Positions 37,418-45,460 of a stretch of DNA of 64,000 nucleotides are shown here, piece by piece. A model generated the notes under the pieces. That model was not told the origin of the DNA. It was given only the letters and a program-made list of their open reading frames with translations, and did no database searches. The translations under genes and the position numbers were made by a program. The stretch is from contig NZ_JAGSPM010000006.1 of assembly GCF_018139645.1 (NCBI RefSeq), forward strand, positions 62,001 to 126,000, in the 5' to 3' direction. Numbering within the stretch: position 1 is the stretch's first letter; each line of letters begins with the position of its first letter. Source of the stretch: Affinundibacterium baiyunense. GTDB taxonomy: Bacteria; Pseudomonadota; Gammaproteobacteria; Burkholderiales; Burkholderiaceae_D.

Positions 37418-37843
37418 TGTTTAGGTAGCAACGGGGGCTGTTTCAATGTCCCAGTGATGAGCTCGCGGTATTGTGGGGAGTGCAGTTAAGTGTCTCAATA
37501 TGGCCGTTGCGCGGCTGGGGCAGGCGCTACACTCCCTATTTTTCCATTATCCAATTGCAACAAGCATGGAGTCACCCATAAGTCCCCCGGTAGTCGAGTA
37601 GTCGAACCAAATACACGCGAACTACCGCGATAAAAAATTCTCTATAACGCCATCACAAATGCAACTCAAAATGCCTTTAAGCCTTTTGCTTTGTCTTGCT
37701 GTTGCGTGAATCGCACCAGTCACCAATGTGGTTCTGGAGAAAAATGCTGTCGCTGTTTTCGCCTGAGTAGCGCCGCTACTCCATAAGCATCACAGTACCC
37801 CTTTGCGTCCAATTTGAAGAACAGAATCGTTCAGCTATGCTAG
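37418..37843. other. Degraded non-coding stretch in the accessory segment
   Basis: There is no intact gene. On the reverse strand one frame (roughly 37480-37830) reads through long open blocks broken by a few in-frame stops, which suggests a decayed gene whose family I could not identify. No transposase or terminal inverted repeats could be made out. Confidence 0.35.
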
Positions 37844-38233
37844 CGACTACATTGGCATGATTTACCTGGGAAAAATTTCGCACGTCTCTGTGCCATCATC
37901 TCAGGAGTCACTAGCACGGTCGCCCATGCCGGCGGCCCACCAATTCTGGTGTATTTGATGGCGAGGAACTTGGCAAAGCAAACTTTTGTAGCCACCACCG
38001 CGGTATTTTTTACAGTGCTTAATACGGGTAAATTATTGCCCTATGCCGCGTTGGGATTTTTCACGCTAGATAGTTGGAAGATTGCCGCAAGTTTGGCGAT
38101 TTTTGCCCCCACGGGTGTATGGCTGGGTTTGTATGTATTGAAGATCATTCCAGAGCGCTATTTCTATTCGCTGGCAACTAGCTTATTGGGTATTTCAGGA
38201 ATCAAGTTACTCTACGATGCGCTTCAATTGTGA
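37844..38233 (+). pseudogene. TSUP (TauE/SafE) family transporter, 5' truncated remnant
   Basis: The frame contains ISGVTSTVAHAGGPPILVYLMARNLAKQTFVATTAVFFTVLNTGKLLPYAALG, the conserved start of the second half of TSUP anion/sulfite exporters, and then runs to a normal C-terminus (YFYSLATSLLGISGIKLLYDAL). About 130 N-terminal residues, including the first four or so helices, are missing. Upstream the frame ends at a stop at 37841. The deletion end coincides with the right edge of the accessory segment, so the insertion or recombination probably destroyed this gene. Confidence 0.7.
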
Positions 38234-38314
38234 GGCATATTTTGCGAGTCATTGTTTGAACAATGACTCGCATGATTTAGATCTAAATTAGTTTCAATTT
38301 AGCACCAATCCAGC

Positions 38315-40162
38315 TTAGGTCGAGATCGTTTCTGAATAAGATTTTCCATTGATTGTGATGTTGCGCAATTGCAGATTCTGCACATGATGTAAGAACCACG
38401 GTGCTTTATCATTGCGCACTGTGCCAAAGTCGCAATTGCTGATGCTGACATTTTGTATCGGGAAAATCGCTTGTTTCGTTTTGCCGTTATAGCTGGAAGC
38501 GACCGGTCCTAGCAACACAAATGCTTGATAACTCGAGTAATTTCCTCCGCCGATATTGACCGTGCCAACTTTAATATCAGAGACGTGGATGTCTGAAATC
38601 ACTGGTGGACGAATACGCACGCTGTCATCCGCTGGCGCGTAATCACAATCAATAGTGATAACCGCGCCTGCTGTTGACGGAACCGACTGCGGTGCTATCA
38701 ATGAATCTGGCAAAGGTTTATAAAACGCGGGCATGGTTTTGACGCCATTCGGAATACTCACATCGCGTACATAGAAGTGACGTAGAAAACCGCCGCGATT
38801 CATATTGGTCTTCATTCGGATTGCTGTATTTAAAGGATCATGATCCCAATTCATATTGCGGAAATCCAAATGTTGCGCATAGATATACTCGATACCTGCC
38901 GCCATCTCACTACCTAAAGTGACTGCACCGTGACCACTATTCATTACGCAGTGTTGCACGACAATGTTACGCGTTGGACCAAATTGCGTGTCGCGGTTTT
39001 TACCAGATTTGATGGCGATACAATCATCACCAGTGTTAAAGGTGCAGTTTTCGATCAAAACAGTGTCGCAAGATTCGGGATCAAAACCATCACTGTTGGG
39101 TCCCATGCTATCCATATTAACTTTGTTGATATGCACTTTGCGGCACTTGACAGGATGATGCAACCAGAACGGTGCGGCTTGTATTTTATAGCCTTGTAAT
39201 AGCACGTTATGACAGCCGATCAATTCAATCATGCTCGGACGTAAATAATGTCCAATACCAAATATTCTGCGCGCGGTTGGAATGCCGAGTTCGGACAATA
39301 CCGGTAGAAAGCGTGAATCAGTGCGCCATTTATCGCCTATGCCTTGCACCAATTTTTTAGCATCTTCGTTTAAATTCGGTGCGAGCTGATCTAAATTTTC
39401 TGGGTTATTTGCATTTACATTTACTTCTGAAAATTGAATCGGCTTTTTAGGATTCTTGCGACCTTTCCAATCCCACCAATTGCCTGAACCATCTTCAAAT
39501 GGCGTACCGCCTTGGCCATCGAAAATACTGCTCCAATCTTCGCCTGTAATCGCAATATTTTTTTCGTTGTAGGCATAGATCATCGGCGAGTAATTGAGGC
39601 AATCATTGCCTTGCCAACGAGAGACCACGAGCTTGCCGTTTTTACCGCAATCGATATCGCCATATTTGGCGTAGTCAGCGGGATTAGCACTAAAGAAGAC
39701 GTGTGCATTCGCAGCTAGATGTAGATGAACGTTTGAGCGCAAACGTATTGGCCCTGCACAGTACCAATTCCCTGCTGGGATCACAACGCGCCCACCGCCG
39801 GCTTTATTGCAGGCGATGATTGCTTGGTTAATCGCTTGATAGCAATCGGCTGAGCCAGTCTGAGGCGTTGGAATAATGCCCTCGATTGCACCTTCGGTAT
39901 CTGATGCAACTTGGCCGTTGATATTTTGCAGTTCGCACGTCTTTGCGCCAAATTGTGTAATCAGAAAATCGCGTTTGGCAAATTTAATCGGCTTAGTAAA
40001 CTGCGCAATAATTTGTTCCGCATGTTTCCACGGATTGTGTTTTACTGGATTGCTCGTCGCTTGGCTCAGGGTAGGGAATGTCGATAAGCCGAATAGGCTA
40101 GCAGCGCTAGAGTAGCGCAGTAATGAACGACGCTGTTGGTTGATTATTTGATGGGTTGGCAT
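38315..40162 (-). CDS. Polygalacturonase-like glycoside hydrolase family 28 protein
   Basis: A 615-residue parallel beta-helix enzyme. An N-terminal twin-arginine-like signal (QQRRSLLRYSSAASLFGLS) suggests Tat export. The GH28 catalytic region is clear: FNTGDDCIAIKSGKN with the paired Asp, then MNSGHGAVTLGSEMAAGI with the catalytic His, and TAIRMKTN (equivalent of the RIK motif). GH28 enzymes hydrolyse polygalacturonate or rhamnogalacturonan. The long N-terminal region is normal for bacterial exo-type enzymes. It is the third gene of a minus-strand operon with the DUF4861 and GH105 genes. Confidence 0.9.
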   Translation of the reverse strand: MPTHQIINQQRRSLLRYSSAASLFGLSTFPTLSQATSNPVKHNPWKHAEQIIAQFTKPIKFAKRDFLITQFGAKTCELQNINGQVASDTEGAIEGIIPTPQTGSADCYQAINQAIIACNKAGGGRVVIPAGNWYCAGPIRLRSNVHLHLAANAHVFFSANPADYAKYGDIDCGKNGKLVVSRWQGNDCLNYSPMIYAYNEKNIAITGEDWSSIFDGQGGTPFEDGSGNWWDWKGRKNPKKPIQFSEVNVNANNPENLDQLAPNLNEDAKKLVQGIGDKWRTDSRFLPVLSELGIPTARRIFGIGHYLRPSMIELIGCHNVLLQGYKIQAAPFWLHHPVKCRKVHINKVNMDSMGPNSDGFDPESCDTVLIENCTFNTGDDCIAIKSGKNRDTQFGPTRNIVVQHCVMNSGHGAVTLGSEMAAGIEYIYAQHLDFRNMNWDHDPLNTAIRMKTNMNRGGFLRHFYVRDVSIPNGVKTMPAFYKPLPDSLIAPQSVPSTAGAVITIDCDYAPADDSVRIRPPVISDIHVSDIKVGTVNIGGGNYSSYQAFVLLGPVASSYNGKTKQAIFPIQNVSISNCDFGTVRNDKAPWFLHHVQNLQLRNITINGKSYSETIST

Positions 40163-40232
40163 GATGTGCTCGATGATTTAGGTCGAAAATTGATATACGT
40201 GTTTAGATAATCAAATTGAAATCTGATTAGTA

Positions 40233-41519
40233 TTAAGGCGTTTGATTGCCGATCGAACTTAAACTTACTTTGACCGGATCACGATAGCGCGCCGCCATTT
40301 TGTTTATGTAATCCAACCAAGCTTCTTGTGTTTTTACATCGCCCCAGCGTTCCCAAATCGCACCTGCGTAGTAAGTCATTTTTTGACCGCTGGTGACAGG
40401 TTTCAAGATCAGATGATTGAGACTATCTTCGCTATAAGCATCCGCACCTGGAAGAATAATTGCGGTGCCAATCGCACCGTTGCCCGATTGTTCTATCCAT
40501 TGTGATAAAGAAGATGATGCAAAATCTTTTTCGACGTGAATCTTGGCTTGTTGACCTTTGTCGGATGGTGTTTTGTTGAGACCAACAGCGGCAACAAGTT
40601 GAGGATTGGCAGTTGATGTATTGAATTGGAAGGTACTCTCAATTTTGTCGAGATAATGGCCGGCATCAATCGTGAAGCGTTTGGTTTCAGTAACGGCAAC
40701 GCCTGCCGCATCCCAGCTTGGGTAGCTCAGTTCAAAGATGGTGCGGATTGGACCATTCGCGAGTATTTTCCACTGTGAATAATTGATACTGGTATGTAAT
40801 TGTTTGCCGTCCCAAATGCCAGTTCCACCGCATCCGCGAGAGCGACCGACGTTATACATATCGAGACCTTCGCCTTCGTCCTTATGATAATGATCATGTC
40901 CTTTGTTATACCAGCGATCGACAATCGGATAGGGCACGCGCTTAAACCAAATATCGATACCGCTGGTGACTAATACTTCCTTGGTCACGCCAGCAGGTGC
41001 GGGCGCTGCTAATGCAGGGCCATAGGTGCGGTGCGCAATCTTATCGGTTTCCCAAGCAAAGTCATCGAGCCGCTCTGGTATCTGTCTTGCGAAGGTTTTT
41101 GTCTCAAATACTGGCGCGACTGTATCGATTTTCTCTATCGTAAAGCTTGCTTGTTTTTCACCTGCCGCAAAGTGATGTTGGAAGATCAGTTCACCATAAG
41201 CGATACCAATTCCCTGCGGGTCTTTGGCTTGTGGCGCAATATTGGTGACCTGATGTGGCAATACTTTGCCGTGTTGATCTTTGATTGCAATTTTCTGTAT
41301 CAACGCACCTGGCAAATATTGATTTACTTGCGTCCATGGAATCGTAATGGTTTCTGAAGGACGCGCTTCGGCTAGCTGATGAGTTACCGTTACTTTGAAT
41401 TTATCTTGAGCTAAACCAATTGCTGGCATAAGGCTCAATCCCAGCGCGACTGCTTTGAGCTTGAATCGCAAGTTGCGCTGACCGGGTTGCGTCATCTTGT
41501 GGTTGTTAAATTGAAGCAT
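40233..41519 (-). CDS. DUF4861 family secreted protein of the pectin operon
   Basis: A 428-residue protein with a signal peptide (FKLKAVALGLSLMPAIGLAQ). The body resembles the DUF4861 family found in pectin and rhamnogalacturonan utilisation loci: ITIPWTQVNQYLPGA, YGELIFQHHFAAGE, HRTYGPALAAPA, WYNKGHDHYHKDEGEGLDMYNVGRSRGCGGTGIWDGKQLHTSINY, and YYAGAIWERWGD. The His/Asp-rich GHDHYHKDEGEGLD block looks like a metal or catalytic site. The activity of this family is not settled to my knowledge. It lies 70 bases upstream of GH28 and 75 downstream of GH105. Confidence 0.75.
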   Translation of the reverse strand: MLQFNNHKMTQPGQRNLRFKLKAVALGLSLMPAIGLAQDKFKVTVTHQLAEARPSETITIPWTQVNQYLPGALIQKIAIKDQHGKVLPHQVTNIAPQAKDPQGIGIAYGELIFQHHFAAGEKQASFTIEKIDTVAPVFETKTFARQIPERLDDFAWETDKIAHRTYGPALAAPAPAGVTKEVLVTSGIDIWFKRVPYPIVDRWYNKGHDHYHKDEGEGLDMYNVGRSRGCGGTGIWDGKQLHTSINYSQWKILANGPIRTIFELSYPSWDAAGVAVTETKRFTIDAGHYLDKIESTFQFNTSTANPQLVAAVGLNKTPSDKGQQAKIHVEKDFASSSLSQWIEQSGNGAIGTAIILPGADAYSEDSLNHLILKPVTSGQKMTYYAGAIWERWGDVKTQEAWLDYINKMAARYRDPVKVSLSSIGNQTP

Positions 41520-41594
41520 GTCTCATTCCTATCACTGAATTGTTTAGGTTTAGGCAGTACTGGTATCGTTTGGATTCTGCGCTTGCTCTTTACA

Positions 41595-43001
41595 TTAGTG
41601 ATGCTCGCGATAATCGGTTTTTGCGGCACCCGTCGGCACGTAGTGATAAGTTCTGACCTTATGTTCAATGTTAAACGCTGGATTCTTTAGCATTTGTATG
41701 ACTTCGGCTCCAGCCATCAACATCGGTCCATAGCCATGCAAAGCTTCGACGCTGGTCGGACGATTGTAGTAATACGCGTGATCGCTAGCGAAGGTGGTGC
41801 CCACACAGATTCCTTCAATCTCGCCTTTGTCAGTGATACGTGTTGATAAGCCTATCCAACCTGCTTGCGCGATAGAGCCCCAAGTACTTGGACTAATCCA
41901 ACCTTGATTGACCGCATGCGCAATCGCATACACAAACATTGCGCTCGCTGAAGTTTCGAGATAGGAATCATTGCGGTCTAGCATTTGATGCCATAAACCT
42001 TTGCCAGATTGAAGCTCGGCAATTCCCTTCAAGCTGGCACGTAATTGATTCAATACTTTCGGATAACCAGGATGATTTTTCGGTAATACGTCGAGCAGAT
42101 CTGACATCGCCAATACTGCCCAGCCATTCGCACGCGCCCAGTAGAAGCGTGGTGCATCGGGATTGTTCTCATTCCAACCATGTGTGTATAAACCGCGTTG
42201 CGCATTAAACATATACGCGGACATTTGCAGCACATTGTTTACCGCATCGTCGAAGTAGGCATTGTCACCAGTGAGTCGACCTAGTTCGGCAAGTGCCGGA
42301 ATGCTCATATACATATCATCTGCCCATAAGGAAACCGCCTGTGGACGTTTGCGCGCGAGTGTGCCATCTGCTAAACGGAACTGCTGTTTTGATACCCAGT
42401 TACCGCAGATGTCGATCATGTGTTTCAAATCTGGCCCAACTTTGGCCAAGCGTGCGCGAATCAGTGCGGCACACATCGAGCCACTATCGTCTAGCGAACG
42501 CGGGTCTAGAAAACGAGAAAAACTATTTGCGCGTTCCAAGTGGAATTGCGCTTCTTGCGCCTTGAAATAAGGCATGGTGTCAACGAAGAAGCGGAAATGA
42601 CGCTCGGTCATATCGGTGAAGCTTTTGTCATCCGTTGCGGCGCGTGCTTTCAGTAAGCCAGAATGCACCACACCCATCTCATACACCATGATGCCGTAGT
42701 CACCTTTGCTAGGTTCAAAGATCGCTTCTTTAATTGGCTTTTTAAAATCGCTAATCGGTGCGCCGGTCGATTTATTAATTACTCGTGTTGGCGTAGTTGA
42801 TTCGAGATAGTTCCGAATTTTATGTAAGGAATCGGTAATTTCTTTAATCACCGGTTTTTTATACGGGATCGGATAAGTTCCTTCACCCTTGTCTGCCAAA
42901 TTAGGATTATCTGGGTTTCTATATTGCTTATCGGCCAATGCAATATCGCTCAACAAGCACGAGCAAAGTAAGGAGCAGAGCAAGGTAGTCTGAAGTTTCA
43001 T
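41595..43001 (-). CDS. GH105 unsaturated (rhamno)galacturonyl hydrolase
   Basis: A 468-residue secreted protein with a signal peptide (LLCSLLCSCLLSDIALA). The (alpha/alpha)6-barrel motifs of GH105 (YteR/YesR) are visible: SLWADDMYMSIPALAELGRLTGD with the catalytic Asp, FYWARANGWAVLAMSDLLDVLP, GLWHQMLDRNDSYLETSASAMFVYAI, and SVEALHGYGPMLMAGAEVI. These enzymes remove the unsaturated uronic acid left by lyases, complementing the pectate lyase. It is the first gene of the minus-strand operon and has three operator-like sites within 120 bases of its ATG. Confidence 0.9.
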   Translation of the reverse strand: MKLQTTLLCSLLCSCLLSDIALADKQYRNPDNPNLADKGEGTYPIPYKKPVIKEITDSLHKIRNYLESTTPTRVINKSTGAPISDFKKPIKEAIFEPSKGDYGIMVYEMGVVHSGLLKARAATDDKSFTDMTERHFRFFVDTMPYFKAQEAQFHLERANSFSRFLDPRSLDDSGSMCAALIRARLAKVGPDLKHMIDICGNWVSKQQFRLADGTLARKRPQAVSLWADDMYMSIPALAELGRLTGDNAYFDDAVNNVLQMSAYMFNAQRGLYTHGWNENNPDAPRFYWARANGWAVLAMSDLLDVLPKNHPGYPKVLNQLRASLKGIAELQSGKGLWHQMLDRNDSYLETSASAMFVYAIAHAVNQGWISPSTWGSIAQAGWIGLSTRITDKGEIEGICVGTTFASDHAYYYNRPTSVEALHGYGPMLMAGAEVIQMLKNPAFNIEHKVRTYHYVPTGAAKTDYREHH

Positions 43002-43063
43002 AGCGGTCTCTTTATGATTTTGAGTTGATCGTGATCGAATACTTTAATTGCAATAGCTTAAAT

Positions 43064-43117
43064 TTGGTCAGACCATTTTAATGTGGTAAGACCAAATATG
43101 CAATGTGGACTAGCCGA
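43064..43117. promoter_or_regulatory. GntR-type operators upstream of the GH105-DUF4861-GH28 operon
   Basis: TTGGTCAGACCAT (43064-43076) and GTGGTAAGACCAA (43083-43095) are close copies of the TTGG-N5-CCAA operator. A degenerate third copy is at 43105-43117. They lie 63-116 bases before the GH105 ATG on the minus strand. The rest of 43118-43280 shows no ORF. Confidence 0.7.
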
Positions 43118-43280
43118 ATGTCGTATTTTTATTAGAAAATAATGATAACTAAGGATATGACTTTATTACATTCACATCCTTACACATCAAGTTTGTGCAG
43201 CGTTTAGTGAGACGAGTTATCTTATTTATGTCAATTCACGTCAACATGGGTAGACATAAAATTATATAAAGCTACATAAG

Positions 43281-43309
43281 CAAACGACCAGCTAGTAGCT
43301 GGTCGTTTG
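43281..43309. other. Perfect 13-bp stem-loop beyond the gntR gene
   Basis: CAAACGACCAGCT (43281-43293) and AGCTGGTCGTTTG (43297-43309) with a 3-base loop. It lies just downstream of the gntR stop on the minus strand and probably ends that transcript, although a long T-run is lacking. Confidence 0.6.
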
Positions 43310-43341
43310 TTGAGCGAAGTCTATGATGAATACGCGAAAAT

Positions 43342-44040
43342 TTATCCGCGTGAAAAAGTCCGGCTGACTCGGTCGAGATGGGCGCGCATCGCCTGTTTTG
43401 CGCCATTAGCATCATGCGCTGCGATCGCTTCTAAGATCGCACGATGATCAAGCAGTGTTTGTTTGCGTAACTCTTCTGTTTGAAAATGTTCTTTTAACTT
43501 ATGCCACAAGCTACCACGTTGATTCCATAAATATTCGATCACCCCAACTAAAGCACTATTGCCGGTGGCACGTGCAATCGCCAGATGGAAGTTGCGATCT
43601 GCCATTTCATTTTCATTGCGATTGTCGTGATGACGTTCCATCTCTAACACCGCTTTGAGGATGGCATCAATCGCAGAATCGGTCGCATTCTTTGCCGCGA
43701 TGGCAGCAACTTCAGATTCAATTAAGCGACGTGCTGACAACACTTCAAACGGGCCAGGACCACCTTCCGGTACATCTTTATCTACTTTCGCTTGCTCGCT
43801 GACATAGACGCCAGAGCCGCCGCGTACTTCGACAATCCCACCTAGTTCTAAGGCAATTAAAGCTTCTCGCAATGAGGCACGACTGACATTGAGCTTGCTA
43901 GCTAAATCGCGTTCAGAAGGAAGGCGCTCTCCAGCCGCGATATTTTCGTCCTTGATCAGTTGTTGGATGCGGTTAGAGACAACGCGATATAAGCGTGGTT
44001 CTGGCGCGATATTTTCTAATGCAGCAGCAACTTTTTTCAT
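43342..44040 (-). CDS. GntR family regulator, FCD (FadR) subfamily, probable pectin/galacturonate repressor
   Basis: A 232-residue regulator. The winged helix-turn-helix is RLPSERDLASKLNVSRASLREALIALELGGIVEVRGGSGVYV. The C-terminal FCD domain (about 90-225) has RRLIESEVAAIAAKNA, NFHLAIARATGNSALVGVIEYLW and LLDHRAILEAIAAHDANGAKQAMRAHLDR, which carry its metal-binding His and Asp residues. Related UxuR/ExuR/PdhR-type regulators bind TGGT-N3-ACCA sequences and respond to sugar acids. Such sites occur before this gene, the GH105 operon and the TonB receptor, so it probably controls all three. An autoregulatory site lies 74-86 bases before its ATG. Confidence 0.9.
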   Translation of the reverse strand: MKKVAAALENIAPEPRLYRVVSNRIQQLIKDENIAAGERLPSERDLASKLNVSRASLREALIALELGGIVEVRGGSGVYVSEQAKVDKDVPEGGPGPFEVLSARRLIESEVAAIAAKNATDSAIDAILKAVLEMERHHDNRNENEMADRNFHLAIARATGNSALVGVIEYLWNQRGSLWHKLKEHFQTEELRKQTLLDHRAILEAIAAHDANGAKQAMRAHLDRVSRTFSRG

Positions 44041-44113
44041 TGAGTTTCGGTGTGGTGAAGAACGTGAAGAAATGGGTGATAAATGAAGTCAAGCAGACAA
44101 GGTTTATTCTAAA

Positions 44114-44126
44114 TTGGTCTGTCCAA
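44114..44126. promoter_or_regulatory. GntR-type operator upstream of gntR (autoregulation)
   Basis: TTGGTCTGTCCAA (extended ATTGGTCTGTCCAAT) is a perfect TTGG-N5-CCAA dyad. It is 74-86 bases before the gntR start and 265 bases before the divergent SEDS-like gene. The remaining spacer (44127-44390) has no recognisable gene. Confidence 0.7.
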
Positions 44127-44390
44127 TGCCGCAAGCGGTGAATGTATTGATTGCATTGTATAAGCCTGAGCGGCTGTTGTTATTGCACATGCTATCAAGT
44201 TCTAAGGTAAAAGATAAATTTAATTAATAAACGCAACTTCTAGTGTCGTGGAATCAATATAATCAGCTCGTCAAATTCATTAGCTTTTTTTGCTTTATCT
44301 AGACGAATGCATCGATAGCTCAAACCTAAATACACAGAACTGAGAATTAAGTGTGATGTCTAAAGACGTGTAAGTCTGAAGCAACGAATA

Positions 44391-45260
44391 ATGCTATATA
44401 ACTTTTCTTTTTCTCGAAATATGCGATCTTTACTTTTTTTTGCACCGATTCCGGCTGTGTTGATGAGTATCGTCTTGATGCAGTTTGTCGGTGTTAGCAG
44501 ATTTGTGTGGATACAACAAGTCGTAGTCAGTGTGTTCGCTCTGGGTCTTGCCTACGCAATGTCAAGACGAAACTTTGTTGCGGTGTCGACGAAATGGCAC
44601 ATCTATCTAGTTCTATTTTTGGGTCTGCTACTTTTTTTACCACCAGTACTCGGATCAAGTCCCGATCCGCAACGGTGGTTAGTGCTGGGAGGCTTTCGTC
44701 TCTACATTGCTGCTTGCGTTTTACCCTTACTCGTTTTACTTCTAGAAAATCTGATTCATCAAAGAAATACGCAAGCTCAAATTTGGATATTTTTCTATCC
44801 GGTCATTGCTGCGGCTTTGGCTTGGCAACCTGATGCGTCGCAAAGTTTGGCTGTCGCATTGATTGGACTTATATCGATTATGCGCACGGATAATAGGACG
44901 GTGATAAAACTGATGTGCATCATTACCTTGTTAGTGGCAAGTATTTTGTCGTCTGCGCAGCCGGATCCTCTAAAACCCGTGTCGTATGTAGAAGGCGTGA
45001 TTCAGTTAGGCGCGACTATGCATTTGAGTATTGCTGCAATATTGTTGTTGGTGCTGGCAATTATCCCCATCTCTTTAATTTGGATTGGACGACGACATCA
45101 ACACACCACATTCTATTTGCCTGCCTTGTACTATCTTGTGATCGATATTTGTGCATTTTTACAACTTACCCCTATGCCATTATTGGGCTTTGGTGCAGGA
45201 CCGATACTTGGTTATGCTTTGATGGCGTATGCATGTAGTAGACAAATTCAACAACGGTGA
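44391..45260 (+). CDS. Short SEDS-like (RodA/FtsW-related) membrane protein
   Basis: A 289-residue protein with about eight hydrophobic segments. Three blocks resemble SEDS glycosyltransferases in the correct order. SSPDPQRWLVLGGFRLY at 89-105 matches the GAQRWLxLGxxRxQPSE region. WQPDASQSLAVALIGL at 145-160 matches the QPDLGTS region of RodA. PMPLLGFGAGPILGY at 261-275 matches the PLPFxSYGGSS region. The protein is about 80 residues shorter than RodA. The HTDFIF-type segment with the catalytic Asp of the large periplasmic loop is absent, and the corresponding stretch reads SYVEGVIQLGATMH. It is probably non-catalytic; its role is unknown. Confidence 0.6.
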   Translation: MLYNFSFSRNMRSLLFFAPIPAVLMSIVLMQFVGVSRFVWIQQVVVSVFALGLAYAMSRRNFVAVSTKWHIYLVLFLGLLLFLPPVLGSSPDPQRWLVLGGFRLYIAACVLPLLVLLLENLIHQRNTQAQIWIFFYPVIAAALAWQPDASQSLAVALIGLISIMRTDNRTVIKLMCIITLLVASILSSAQPDPLKPVSYVEGVIQLGATMHLSIAAILLLVLAIIPISLIWIGRRHQHTTFYLPALYYLVIDICAFLQLTPMPLLGFGAGPILGYALMAYACSRQIQQR

Positions 45261-45460
45261 ATCTATTGATTCTCGCTTGGCGCTAACAGGCTTAGTTTTG
45301 GCAACGAATATAGGTAGCGGCGTCCATTATTTAGTTCTAACTATTTTGTTTTCAATAAGGCTTGTTGTATCAGCGTCAGATTGCGTGCCTAAGTCTCTAT
45401 AAAAATCCTCTGTTCAAAATGAATCGTGCACAATGGAAACTCGATGCCGACGATTAAATT
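45261..45460. other. Spacer before the M20 amidohydrolase
   Basis: About 200 bases. No ORF, operator or strong hairpin is seen. It should contain the promoter of the following gene. Confidence 0.3.

Noticed and set aside
33047-38233. Calling the accessory segment a prophage or integrative element
   Set aside because: No integrase, transposase, phage structural gene, att-like repeat or tRNA edge was seen.
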